The translations under genes were made by a program, and so were the position numbers. A model generated the notes under the pieces. The model was not told the origin of the DNA. It made no database searches and worked only from the letters and a program-made list of their open reading frames with translations. DNA of 12,005 nt. It comes from Acanthamoeba sp. SK_2022b. Its lineage: Eukaryota; Discosea; Longamoebia; Acanthamoebidae. Location of the stretch: the NCBI GenBank assembly GCA_027943245.1, contig JANDJZ010000968.1, forward strand, positions 1 to 12,005, given 5' to 3'. The stretch's first letter is position 1, and every line of letters starts with the position of its first letter. This document shows, one piece after another, positions 1 to 7,855 of the stretch.

Positions 1-1018
1 GGCCATGTTCAAGGACAAGGCCGACGTGGTGGAGGCCATCATCGGAGGTGCGCTCCTCCCCCTCCCCCCATCGTACGTGCCGCTACGTGCTGGGCATGAA
101 ACACTCACAACGCAAGGCAGAGCAACTCAGACTGTAATCTAAACCAAGCCAAGTCGGTGAACTCTTGGCCTACATCTCCTACTCGGTACATCTTTGCTTT
201 GCTTTTTTGATTTAAAACATTTACATCTACGCACTTAGCCTCATCTATGTGTTTCTACTTTTTATTACGTGTAGGGAGAAGAGGCCTACTTCGTGGCGAT
301 GCAGGGCTCCCTGCACATGCAGGAGGCCACAGAGGCAATCCCTGCCTGTCTTAAGACTGCCGTCACGAGCTCGGGCAGCCCACCCAACAAGCGAGTGGCC
401 GTCAAGGAAGCCTCCTCGCTGAAGCCCAGCGCCAAGAAGCGAGACGCGTCAACCATCGCGGACACGACCCGGGCATGCGTCACCGCCGAACGTGGCCACC
501 GCGCGGCCACTCCCCCCAACTACGCCAGCGACAACGGCAAGGCCCCGCTCACGGTGACTCAGCTGGAGGCCGCCCTCTTCTCCTCGCTCGCTTCGCCCGC
601 CGCAATAGCACTGGCAAAGAAGCCTCTACTCGACCACAAGTCGCAGCCCCAACTACACCAGCAGTCGCCTGCTAACGCCGGTCGTTCGCCTTCTTCTGCA
701 TCGCTCGACTCCACTCCTCGCTCGTCTGTCTACGCCTTGGCCAACACCAGCGACGACCACGCTCTTGCGGCAACGTCGGCCACCTCCCCCTGGCCCCACT
801 TTGCCCTACTCCCGTCCAGCGCCTACGGCCCCGCGTCGTCGGCCCCGTCTACTTTGTCTTCTCCTTCTTCTTTGCCGCCGACAGGGCCATCGCCTCCCGT
901 GGCGATGACGACGGACACCGGCCTCGGCCGCAGTGTGTCCGAGTTTTGGCTCTGCAGCCCGGTGGCCACCACCACCATCACTGGGCCCAGCGTCCAGATC
1001 AAGAAGAGGAGCGGCTAA
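1..1018 (+). CDS. RNase III-like domain protein, 3' part (5' end outside window)
   Basis: Partial gene. Exon 2-47 reads through a KADVVEAIIG stretch and ends with one leftover base. Intron 48-278 is GT-AG, and the second exon runs 279-1018 to TAA followed directly by TGA. The joined reading KDKADVVEAIIGEEAYF matches the second signature of RNase III domains (A-D-x-x-E-A-x-I-G), whose Asp and Glu belong to the metal-binding catalytic set. That is family knowledge; the rest of the domain lies upstream. About 30 residues after the motif the protein becomes a Ser/Pro/Thr/Ala-rich, probably disordered tail of about 200 residues ending in a basic KKRSG. No dsRNA-binding domain follows, unlike bacterial RNase III. 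A role in dsRNA or rRNA processing is inferred. Other families could share this short motif, so the name is tentative while the reading frame is firm. Confidence 0.6.
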
Positions 1019-1050
1019 TGACAGCCACAAGCAACGGCTTCGACAGCTGC

Positions 1051-1077
1051 TCATCATCATCATCATCATCATCATCA
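1051..1077. repeat. (TCA)9 microsatellite
   Basis: Nine perfect TCA units lie in the 224-bp gap between the two convergent genes, 32 bases after the upstream stop codon. They are probably in the 3' UTR of the RNase III-like gene. Nothing else recognisable is in this gap. Confidence 0.95.
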
Positions 1078-1227
1078 ACAACCCATCAACCAAAAACCTC
1101 AACCGAAAGGGGCGAGGGAGAGCCCTTGCTTCAGGCCGCAAAGGCGCCAAGCGTTCTCTCTCGCCCGTTTCGGTTCGATGCGCAGAGAGGTCTCTCGAGA
1201 AGTCCCCCAAAGGTGCACGTGACCTTA

Positions 1228-1245
1228 TCATCATCATCATCATCA
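1228..1245. repeat. (TCA)6 microsatellite forming the stop codons of the minus-strand gene
   Basis: Six TCA units preceded by TTA. Read on the minus strand, in the frame of the nucleotidyltransferase gene, this is CCA followed by TGA six times and then TAA: seven in-frame stops in a row. The first TGA (1243-1245) ends the protein. Confidence 0.95.
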
Positions 1246-2372
1246 TGGTGAAGTGGCTCCTTGTTGTTCCTCCGAGGCAGCGAGCTTGTCGCGCAGGGCG
1301 GCAAGTTGTTCGGGCGTGGTGGGGTTGAGCAGGAACGTGCGCCGTGGCTCCACGCCCTCGGACTTGGGCGCCGCCAGCTTCAGGCGCGACCCGGCCTGCG
1401 CCGCCACGCTCTTGGGTCAGCTTGGCGATGAAGATAACGATGACGAGGCCCAAGAGGACGACGAGAGGGCACCTTGTTGTAGATGGGCTGGTACTTGCGC
1501 TTGTAGTGCTCCCACTCGGTCGCCGTCTCCCGGCGCATCTCCAGCGCCACGTCGTTGGCCGCGTCGAAGCGCGAGATGGTGCCCGTCTCGGCCAACTCGG
1601 CTCCTTCACGAGCGAGGAGTGAGGGTCAGCGAAGGAGAGAGAGAGAGAGGCGAGTAGAGAGAGAAGAGGAGGCAAGCGCACCGAGTCGGAGGTCGCGGAT
1701 GGCGTGAATGATGTCCTTCTTGGCCAGGGTCGGGTTGTCTTCGACGGTCCACTTCTTGCGAGCCTTGACCCACGTGCGCGCGGCCTCGGCCGACACCGCC
1801 GACCTCAGCCGCGGCAACGACACACGCAGCTCGAACTGCACAGCGCCGCCCCCAGTGTCAGGGTCTACACGAGGTCTCTCTTCCAGTGGCGACGGAGAGG
1901 AGGAGGGGCGCCTACCTTTTGGCGCTCGAGCCAGACAAAGGCGGGCGGAAGGCAGAGGCAAAGGAGGAGATACAAGATGTGGTCGTGCAGACCCTCCTCG
2001 AACACCAGCCGGTTGTACACCAACGCGTCCACACCTGCTCAGCACCGTCGTCACTTTCTCCTACTCGACCAATAACGGTTCTCGCTACACAGTTTGCTTT
2101 GGCGGGAGGGCGAACCGGGAGCCGAGTGGAGCGGGTCAGGGGAGGCGGGGCACCAGTCGTGCCGCATGACCACCACGAAGTCGTAGTCGGCCCCTTCGCT
2201 CGCTGTGCCTGCTCGCGCACCCATGAACGTTGGCCGAGGCAAAGCAGGGAGAGGAAGGCAATTGTGTACCCCACAGGCGAGAGCCGTAGAGGTAGACGTT
2301 GAGCACATCCGCTGAGTCAAGTCCCAGGAGCGGCAGCAGCATATCCAAGGTCAGCGTCTCGCTCCCCTCCAT
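1243..2372 (-). CDS. Nucleotidyltransferase-fold protein, 259 aa, six exons
   Basis: Exons, minus strand: 2372-2270, 2208-2089, 2034-1916, 1835-1682, 1603-1473, 1395-1243. The introns are 61, 54, 80, 78 and 77 nt, all GT-AG, and the joined frame is 780 nt. Residues 27-48 read YLYGSRLWG...ADYDFVVV, the G-S ... D-x-D signature of the nucleotidyltransferase superfamily (G30-S31, D42, D44). D77 in LCVDALVY is a candidate third carboxylate. The part after it (CLCLPPAFVW, then KARKKW, then KKDIIHAIRDLRLG and W-E-H-Y-K-x-K-Y) resembles the C-terminal half of stand-alone nucleotidyltransferase-like proteins found in protists and large DNA viruses. This is recalled, not searched. The substrate is unknown. 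The least certain splice is exon 2/3 (donor GTAGCG at 2088), which brings in a weakly conserved loop at residues 53-74. The start ATG at 2372 is the first in frame and sits just before the signature. Confidence 0.8.
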
Positions 2373-2635
2373 CTTGTTTTACCCTTCCGCGAAGCGGCAA
2401 TCATTTTCTTTTGGTTTTTCAGGATTATTTCTCTTACATATTCTTCCGGGCACTCACCCCATTGGGTCATTTTAACAAATTGTTGTGATAAAATTCTAGC
2501 CACCTTCTTTCGATTGCGTTTTCCCTGTTGGCGCTTGTTCGCAGAATGTCTGTCCGTCGGAGAGACCCAGGACCAAGTTAAAAGCAGCCTTTGCCATCAC
2601 CAACGATTTGCAATTCTCTCCACATTCAGAACAAG
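2373..2635. promoter_or_regulatory. Divergent intergenic region, likely bidirectional promoter
   Basis: These 263 bp separate two head-to-head start codons. The region is more AT-rich than the coding DNA beside it. It carries a CCAAT box in inverse orientation (ATTGG at about 2460) and an AT-rich GATAAAA stretch near 2488 that could serve rightward transcription. No strong TATA box is evident for the leftward gene. The promoter assignment is inferred from position. Confidence 0.5.
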
Positions 2636-3069
2636 ATGGACCTGGTGTGGCTGGCAATCATCATTGGCGCCGCTGCGTTCGCCATCCTTGTCCACACTGC
2701 CTTTTTCCTCTACAAGATGGTCTCCAGTCATGGCACTGACAGCTATGAGTACATCAACCATGAGGAGCTCGGAAGGTCGCCCCACACCGGAGGCTCTGGA
2801 TTTCTGTCCGGCTCGGTCCCCCTATCCTCTAGTAAGTCTGCCATCCGTGCCTAGCTGCTCATCACCTGCTAGATGACACTAACACATGATGTTCCATTGC
2901 ATCAACAGTGGAGGTGACATGCTTCATGGGCATAGTGTGGAGCGCCTGCGTGCACCACGACAGGATGGCCAAGTCGACCTTCGTCTTCTGGTACATGTTC
3001 GTGATGAGCCTTGACATCGGGCTCAGCGTTCTGCTCTACTTCCTGCTGTCGCTCTACCTGGACGTGTAG
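2636..3069 (+). CDS. Small membrane protein, 118 aa, two exons
   Basis: Exon 1 is 2636-2831 and exon 2 is 2909-3069; the 77-nt intron has a strong GTAAGT donor and an ACAG acceptor, phase 1. The ATG lies in a good context (ACAAGATGG). Residues 4-28 form a hydrophobic helix starting VWLAIIIGAAA. Residues 29-66 are polar, with Ser, Gly and acidic residues. A second hydrophobic stretch follows (VTCFMGIVW), and a third near the C-terminus (from about residue 91, TFVFWYMFVM, to LYFLLSLYLDV). I therefore expect two or three membrane passes and no cleavable signal peptide. I do not recognise the family. The gene points the same way as the 513-aa membrane gene 480 bp downstream, but nothing shows that the two act together. 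Confidence 0.75.
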
Positions 3070-3549
3070 GGAGTCTTGTCAGCGCTCTCCTAGGTCTTTA
3101 CTGTCCCTTTTGTGATCTTTTTCGGCACTGGCGAGGCCAGGCACGCAACAAAACAACGATACATTTTGCCCTCTTCCCCAGCAGGGGATAGGTGGTGTAC
3201 AGTGGGCATAGTTGACTGCCTGCGATCGAATACTCTGAATGTGAAGGAAGCAAACATGGAGGACAATTACATCCCCAGATCCAGATGGAGCATGGAGATG
3301 CATGCTGTGTAAACAACTTTCCAACCAGCGTGCTCGAGTTCTTGATTGGCAGAACTGCATCCCTACTGGTTTGTATGTACCGTCGACATGCTGTACTGTT
3401 GACTCGCGCTTGGCCGTTTGCACGCATAAACCTCTTCGCTGTTTGCTCGTGAAACCAACCTTGCGTGTTCCAGGTTGCCAGCTGGCCTCTACTCTGTTTT
3501 CTTTGTTTCTTTTTGTACAGCCACGGACAGACCACAGCACCTCCCAGCC
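3070..3549 (+). other. Intergenic region, 480 bp
   Basis: No convincing coding stretch on either strand: the open frames here are short and have unlikely composition. Just before the next start codon is a pyrimidine-rich tract ending TTTTTGTACAG at about 3521, a perfect splice acceptor. This could mean that the downstream gene has an intron in its 5' UTR or a missed upstream exon. No AATAAA was seen for the 118-aa gene. Confidence 0.5.
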
Positions 3550-4823
3550 ATGCCAACGCTTCGCCGTGGATTGGCGGTGTTGGCACTCCTCCTGTGCCTC
3601 GCCAGCCCTTTGCTGGCTCGCGACTCGTGCCTCCACGACGGCTGCTCCTTCAACGAAAAAGATGGTACCATTCATCTTTGGTTTTAGATCAAAATCCATT
3701 TTATTTTTTATTTTGTTTTCTAAAATCAATCTATTATTCTCATCAGATTATTAGCAAGACAAGGCTGACCAGGTGGACGTGGGTGCAGTGATACTCAGTT
3801 CGTGGGACTTTCACGAGTCGCGAGTAGTGCGAGCCTTGGCGGGCGCCAAGTTGTCCGTGAACACGACGCTGCAGGTGTGCGCTCCTTCTGGTACGCAATG
3901 CCCCATCACGCAGCGCCGTACTTGTGTGCGGGCGTGTACGTGCGTGTGCGCATATGTGTGTGGTGTGTATGTACGTGTGTTGTGTGTGCGCGCGTAGATA
4001 GGGGGGGGGGGAGTTGTTGACGCGGTGTGCCACCAAACAAACAGGTTCGACGTGCGACATGACGATCGTGGTGGTGACCCAAGATCAGCTGGATACGTTG
4101 AAGAGGCTGGACATGTCCAACCTCACAAAGGCCAACGCGCCCTTCCTCGAGTCCAACGTCAACCTCTTCACCCACGTCACTCTGGTACATGCGTGTGCGT
4201 ATGTGCGTGTGTGCGTGTGCAAGGCATGACGTGTGGTGTGGCCTGCGTACAGAACCGCGCCTTCACGATCTACTTCCAGAAGCACGGGGACGACTACGTC
4301 ATCGCATTCTACCTCAACCCGACCGCCGCCAACACCTCCGCCTCCGTCCAGTTCCAGTACACCGCCGTCTTCGACTACGGTAGCCCTCTCTCCCTCTCCC
4401 CCCTCTCGGCTCTGCTGAGCTGTGCTGACGTCATGCCGCGGTGGCGTGGGGGAGGGGCGCGGCAGACGTGTGCCACGGCTACGTGGGGGGAGTGTTCGGG
4501 GTGTTCCTCATCGCGGTCTCCCTCGTTGCCTGCCTGCTCGTCGTCACGAGCAACTTCCGGCGCGAGGTGGCCGTCAAGGCCGAGAACGCGATCGACCAGC
4601 TGGCCGAGCGGCACGAGCGGCAGCTGGGCCGCTACCACGAGGAGAAGCGGCTGCGCGAGCGCAAGGAGCGCGCGACGTGGCTCAACGCGCCCTTCGTGCC
4701 CTGCTGCTACCGCCGGTGCCGGTGCTGCAGCCTCATGACCCAGCCCAAGTACCCCTTCTTCCCCCACCACTGGCTCTTCACCCACGACTGGCTCTCCTTC
4801 ATCGTACGATGCCTGCCCCTCCA

Positions 4824-4891
<68 letters not shown>

Positions 4892-5676
4892 GCGCGCGCA
4901 TACACAGCAAAGAGAGATGGTGAGCTGAAATGGTGTCGACAGCGACCAGCGCCGGATGAGCGGCTGACGCGGTGGAACAAGCTGCTGGTGATACTCACCA
5001 AGGTCCTGACGGGCATCGTCCTGCTGACCCTGTGGATCATGCCCATCATCCCGGCCTCGGCCGTGCTCTCGGCGACCTCCCTTCCCGCCGCCTGGAAGGA
5101 AATCCTCGCCGGTGAAGCCCTCTCTCTATTATCATTTTATTTTAATTATTTCCATATTCCATATTTGGGTAAAATGAATATTAATATTTTTTGTTATTCT
5201 TCCCTAGAAATGTTCACCAAGTCGTTCGTGATTTGGGTCGTGGAGGAGTTGATCGGCATCTTCTACCCCTGGCTCCTGCTCACGGCCCAGAACAAGGGCA
5301 ACCAGAGGCACGCTCCCCTACAAATAAAAACAATTAAAATTCCAATAATAAACAAAAAAATGATAAAATAAAAACAGGAACGAGATCACGATTGGTGGGA
5401 CGACGTACGAGGTGGACGACCCGGCGCGTCGAGCCCCCAAGTGGCGGTCGACGCTCCACCTGGTGCTCCGCGAGCTGGGCTCCTTCGTGCTGCTCGCGCT
5501 GGTGTTCCTGCTCCTCCTGTCGCTCTACCGCGTGCGGGACTACCTCAGCTGCCGCTACGTCGACGGCGTCGTCATCCAGATCTTTGTCCTCGAGTTCTAT
5601 CGACTCATCTTCCCCGGTATAACTCTCTCCCTCTCCTCCTCCCTATCTTCATGCTCTGCTATTCACACATCTCCCC

Positions 5677-5742
<66 letters not shown>

Positions 5743-5959
5743 TGTGTGTGTGTGTGTGATGTGTTGTGTGGTAACAGGCATACTGGCGAGCTGGGTGGTG
5801 TACATGATCCGAAACACGTGGGGCGTGCCGCCTCCGGCTCCCGACGTGCCGATCGAGGACGCCGATGCGCACGCCTACACCATCGCCAAGGAGGAGGAGG
5901 AGGGAGAGGAGCTCGCCGTCAACACCAACCCCAGCGACACACGCGAATTCTCGTTCTAG
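3550..5959 (+). CDS. Polytopic membrane protein with signal peptide, 513 aa, nine exons
   Basis: Exons: 3550-3664, 3759-3890, 4045-4184, 4253-4379, 4466-4803, 4943-5111, 5208-5307, 5378-5616, 5778-5959; total 1542 nt. Residues 1-23 are a classic signal peptide (MPTLRRG, then a leucine core, then LLARDS). Residues 24-175 are a probable extracytoplasmic domain with few Cys and an N-x-T site in SVNTTLQV. Membrane segment 1 is about 177-198. A highly charged, probably helical linker follows (203-242, rich in Glu, Arg, Lys), then a cysteine cluster CCYRRCRCC at 251-259 that could be palmitoylated or bind metal. Segments at about 298-326, 346-366, 407-424 and 437-465 give five passes in all. The tail is acidic (EEEEGEE). 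The frame is continuous across all eight junctions; intron 7 uses a GC donor. I do not recognise the family and assign no function. A receptor, channel or trafficking role would be guesswork. Confidence 0.85.
3921..4011. repeat. GT/GC-rich alternating tract ending in G11
   Basis: This tract fills most of intron 2 (3891-4044) of the membrane protein gene. It alternates purine and pyrimidine (GTGTGCG, TGTGTATGTACGTG) and ends in eleven consecutive G (4001-4011). Intron 3 (4185-4252) holds a shorter GTGTGCGT tract. Such DNA can adopt Z-form, and the G run can fold or cause sequencing slippage. Confidence 0.85.
4825..4882. repeat. (CA)29 microsatellite in intron 5
   Basis: Twenty-nine CA units followed by CGCACACGCGCGCGC, inside the 139-nt intron 4804-4942 of the membrane protein gene. 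On the transcript this is the complement of the (GT)31 tract in intron 8. Confidence 0.95.
5308..5377 (+). other. GC-AG intron (intron 7 of the membrane protein gene)
   Basis: The exon must end between the coding blocks TAQNKGNQ and NEITIGG. No GT dinucleotide exists between 5256 and 5377, so no canonical donor is possible near the block end. The only splice that keeps the frame is AG|GCACGC ... AAAACAG|G, removing a 70-nt AT-rich intron and restoring an Arg codon. GC-AG introns are a known minor class of spliceosomal intron. Confidence 0.75.
5679..5740. repeat. (GT)31 microsatellite in intron 8
   Basis: Thirty-one perfect GT units, followed by an interrupted GATGTGTGTG tail to about 5770. 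They lie in the 161-nt intron 5617-5777 of the membrane protein gene. Confidence 0.95.
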
Positions 5960-6118
5960 ACTTGTTAACACGACACATCAGCATCACAACAGCACCACAC
6001 TATGCGCGCGGTGTCTGCACACGCTTTTTCCCCCTGAGGTCTGATCTACAAGGGCTAGCCAAGACGACATGGATGGTCTTATGATAGACTCCCCCAGAGC
6101 CACCTTCAAGCAGAGGCA

Positions 6119-6124
6119 TTTATT
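6119..6124 (-). terminator. AATAAA polyadenylation signal of the histidine phosphatase gene
   Basis: TTTATT on the plus strand reads AATAAA on the minus strand, 30 bases past the stop codon at 6154. It lies in the 194-bp gap between two convergent genes, so the two 3' UTRs probably meet or overlap. No matching signal was seen for the rightward gene. Confidence 0.7.
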
Positions 6125-6153
6125 TACAAAATCTTTTGACAGCAGTAGGGAGC

Positions 6154-7118
6154 TTATGGAAGCGGGAGCATTACGACGGACTTGACCTCGCCGTTCATGA
6201 AGTAGGCCTTGGCCTCACCATTATGAGGGGCAGAGGCAGCGTGAATGTCCGGCGGGCCTTCGGGACTCTTGAGGCCACTCTCGGTGAGCGCCACAATGAA
6301 GGCCGTCAAGAAGGCGCTGTGCGAGACCACTCCAATGCAGTTCTCTGCGTGGTTTTGGGTGAGTGGGGGAGGGCACGGAGCAGAAGCATTTATGAATCAA
6401 TGGAGAAGGGGCACCTGAGCGCTGTCGAAGAGCATCGAGGAAGGTTCTAGCGCGCTGCAGAAGATCCTCGGTGGGCTCACGTGCCTCGCTCCAGAGACAA
6501 TCGTCTTGGTCTTGCACGCGATCGAAGGAGAACTGCGGGAACTTGGACCTGAGCTCGGCCACTTTCCTTCGCTTATCGCAGGGGTGATGACCGATCCGCT
6601 CCCGTACACCCTCGCACACCTCAAACTTGAGCTGGCCCTGTGCCGCAGAGCCAATGTTAGCAGCGTGTGAACACCTAGCGCCTGAGTGTAGTGGCGGCAC
6701 ACCCCTTAGTGAGTGGTTCGAACACCTCTTCGGCCGTCTGCAGCGTGCGCGTAAGCGGCGAAACCAGGACCACCTGCGCGATCACAGTGAGTAACATCTC
6801 TGGCGACCATCATCACCTGTACCAGCTGGTCTGTCTGTACCTGTGGCTTCATTTGAGTGAGGACGCACTTGCTGGCTTCACGCGCTTGGTCTCTGCCCTT
6901 CTCTGTCAAGGGAGCATCGAGATACGCCCACTGCGCAAGGCACGAATGTGAGCTTTGCTCCGCTCTTGGATCATCGAAGGCAGCGGGCGTACGTTGCGGT
7001 ACTCTTGGCAGCCGTGGAGACGCGCTGCGACATTGTGTTCGGCCTCACCGTGGCGGATGAAGTGGACGACCTTGGCCTTAGCCAGGTTCACCGGGAGAAC
7101 AGACGTGGATGTGGACAT
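6154..7118 (-). CDS. Histidine phosphatase (phosphoglycerate mutase-like), five exons
   Basis: Exons, minus strand: 7118-6993, 6930-6841, 6773 to 6726 (or 6699), 6637-6415, 6344-6154. Residues 17-30 read VVHFIRHGEAEHNV: the R-H-G motif with the phosphorylated His23. YLDAPLTEKGRDQA and VVLVSPLTRTLQTA are the next conserved blocks. HHPCDKRR in exon 4 is typical of the plant- and fungus-type phosphoglycerate mutase-like branch. VVSHSAF in exon 5 carries the second catalytic His. Length is 225 or 234 aa, usual for a single domain, without targeting signals. The substrate is undetermined; this branch is often not a glycolytic mutase. One junction is unclear: a GT donor at 6725 drops the conserved VFEPL, while a GC donor at 6698 keeps it. 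Both join in frame to the acceptor at 6638, which has a good CTAAC branch site. A TATA-like ATAAATA lies 58 bases upstream of the ATG. Confidence 0.88.
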
Positions 7119-7389
7119 GCTGTAGTGTTTGTTTGCGAGTGTAAGGGTTTGGGTCTAGTGGCTTGGCCTCGCTGGTATTTATCCTTGAGCTAATCCCCTT
7201 TAGTCCATCTCGGCGGGGTTGGCCAAAACTGGGCATTCTGCGGCTTCCCTTCCCGCACCGGCCATAACGCAAGGTAACGCCCCATAAGCGATCGCGTGCT
7301 CGGTGATTTAGGATAATCAACTAGCCCATACTGACGAACTGGGAAAAAGCCTTTTGGAAGATCACAGCTGGAGTTGGATTGTGTGACGT
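7119..7389 (-). promoter_or_regulatory. Promoter region of the histidine phosphatase gene
   Basis: On the minus strand an ATAAATA box lies at 7182-7176, 58 bases before the ATG. A GCCAACCCCGCCGA element at 7223-7210 closely matches the CCAAT-type element GCCAATCCCCGCCGA (10787-10801) of the third repeat-protein gene. Nothing coding was seen in the rest of this stretch. Confidence 0.55.
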
Positions 7390-7500
7390 GAGAGGTTTGG
7401 CGTGTTTCAGCACTCCATCTGCCTATGAGCGAAGCCAGGAGACTAGACCTGTTCGGGAGTTCTGGAGGGCGCCACAACAGGGTGAGGTCGCGTGGCAGTC
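7390..7500 (+). repeat. Decayed orphan copy of the array promoter module
   Basis: The stretch resembles the upstream modules of the three repeat-protein genes in the same order: GAGGTTTGGCGTGTTTCAGCA, then GCGAAGCCAGGAG, then GTTCGGGAGTTCTG, then CACAACAGGGTGAGGTCG. It has small deletions and a degraded inverted-repeat motif. No TATA box or signal-peptide exon follows, so it looks like the remnant of a lost array member. Confidence 0.6.
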
Positions 7501-7504
7501 GGGC

Positions 7505-7675
7505 CCACACCGAGGCGTCGTGGGAGCTGGACAGTCATGCTCACGGCCGTCGTACCACGTGGCGCCGGCCCGTGGCAACATCATAGGCATACCGTGGTTG
7601 CAAGCCACCTCGCGGGCCTCGTAGAGGGCACTTCTTGTAGTACCACTGCATGTTGAGCCACTTGACCCGCCCGCC
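7505..7675 (-). other. Open-looking stretch, possible gene fragment, unrecognised
   Basis: On the minus strand two adjoining frames give protein-like readings, VKWLNMQWYYKK and then ALYEAREVACNHG ... GATWYDGREH, separated by a one-base frameshift near 7632. There is no start codon, splice signal or recognised domain. It could be a decayed gene piece between the orphan promoter and the membrane-gene relic, or chance open frame in GC-rich DNA. Confidence 0.25.
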
Positions 7676-7850
7676 GCTGCGGGCAGTTACACCCTGCCAA
7701 GGAGGAGTAGTAGCTCGCAGTAAACACTAACCTCAACCGCACACCCGAGTTCTCGTTCCAGACTTGTCACACGACTCTACGCAACACGACATCACCACAC
7801 TCCACAATGCAAGCGGTCGGTGGAAAAGTCACACCTTCGAGCAGAGGCAT
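7671..7850 (+). pseudogene. Decayed copy of the membrane protein gene's last-exon end and 3' flank
   Basis: The stretch aligns with 5860-6118. GCCAAGGAGGAG, then TAGCTCGC, then GAGTTCTCGTTCCAGACTTGT match the acidic tail, the C-terminal EFSF and the start of the 3' UTR. ACACGAC, CACCACACT and finally CACCTTCGAGCAGAGGCAT match the 3' flank. The copy has TAG TAG inside the acidic tail, and the original TAG stop has become CAG. It is therefore non-coding. The match stops at GCAGAGGCAT, where the promoter module of repeat-protein gene 1 begins. Confidence 0.7.
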
Positions 7851-7855
7851 CCCCG

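Noticed and set aside
806..1681. 291-codon minus-strand frame across the first intergenic region
   Set aside because: It runs through microsatellites and two introns of the nucleotidyltransferase gene in the wrong frame and has low-complexity Arg/Ser composition.
1626..2054. 142-codon minus-strand frame as a single exon of the nucleotidyltransferase gene
   Set aside because: It contains the true exon 4 frame, but upstream it reads exon 3 in the wrong frame. The spliced model gives conserved sequence on both sides.
3079..3729. 216-codon minus-strand frame in the intergenic region
   Set aside because: It overlaps the signal-peptide exon of the membrane gene antisense, and its composition is not coding-like. 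No motif or splice support.
4375..5049. 224-codon minus-strand frame with a Val/Cys repeat
   Set aside because: It is antisense to exon 5 and passes through the CA microsatellite, which yields the repeat.
6671..6698. A 28-nt intron (donor GTGTGCC, acceptor GCTAG) in the histidine phosphatase gene
   Set aside because: It would keep frame and VFEPL, but 28 nt is far shorter than any other intron here (54 nt or more).
6705..6725. GGTTCGAAC as a tRNA T-loop
   Set aside because: It lies at the exon 3 end of the histidine phosphatase gene; no acceptor or anticodon stem could be formed around it.
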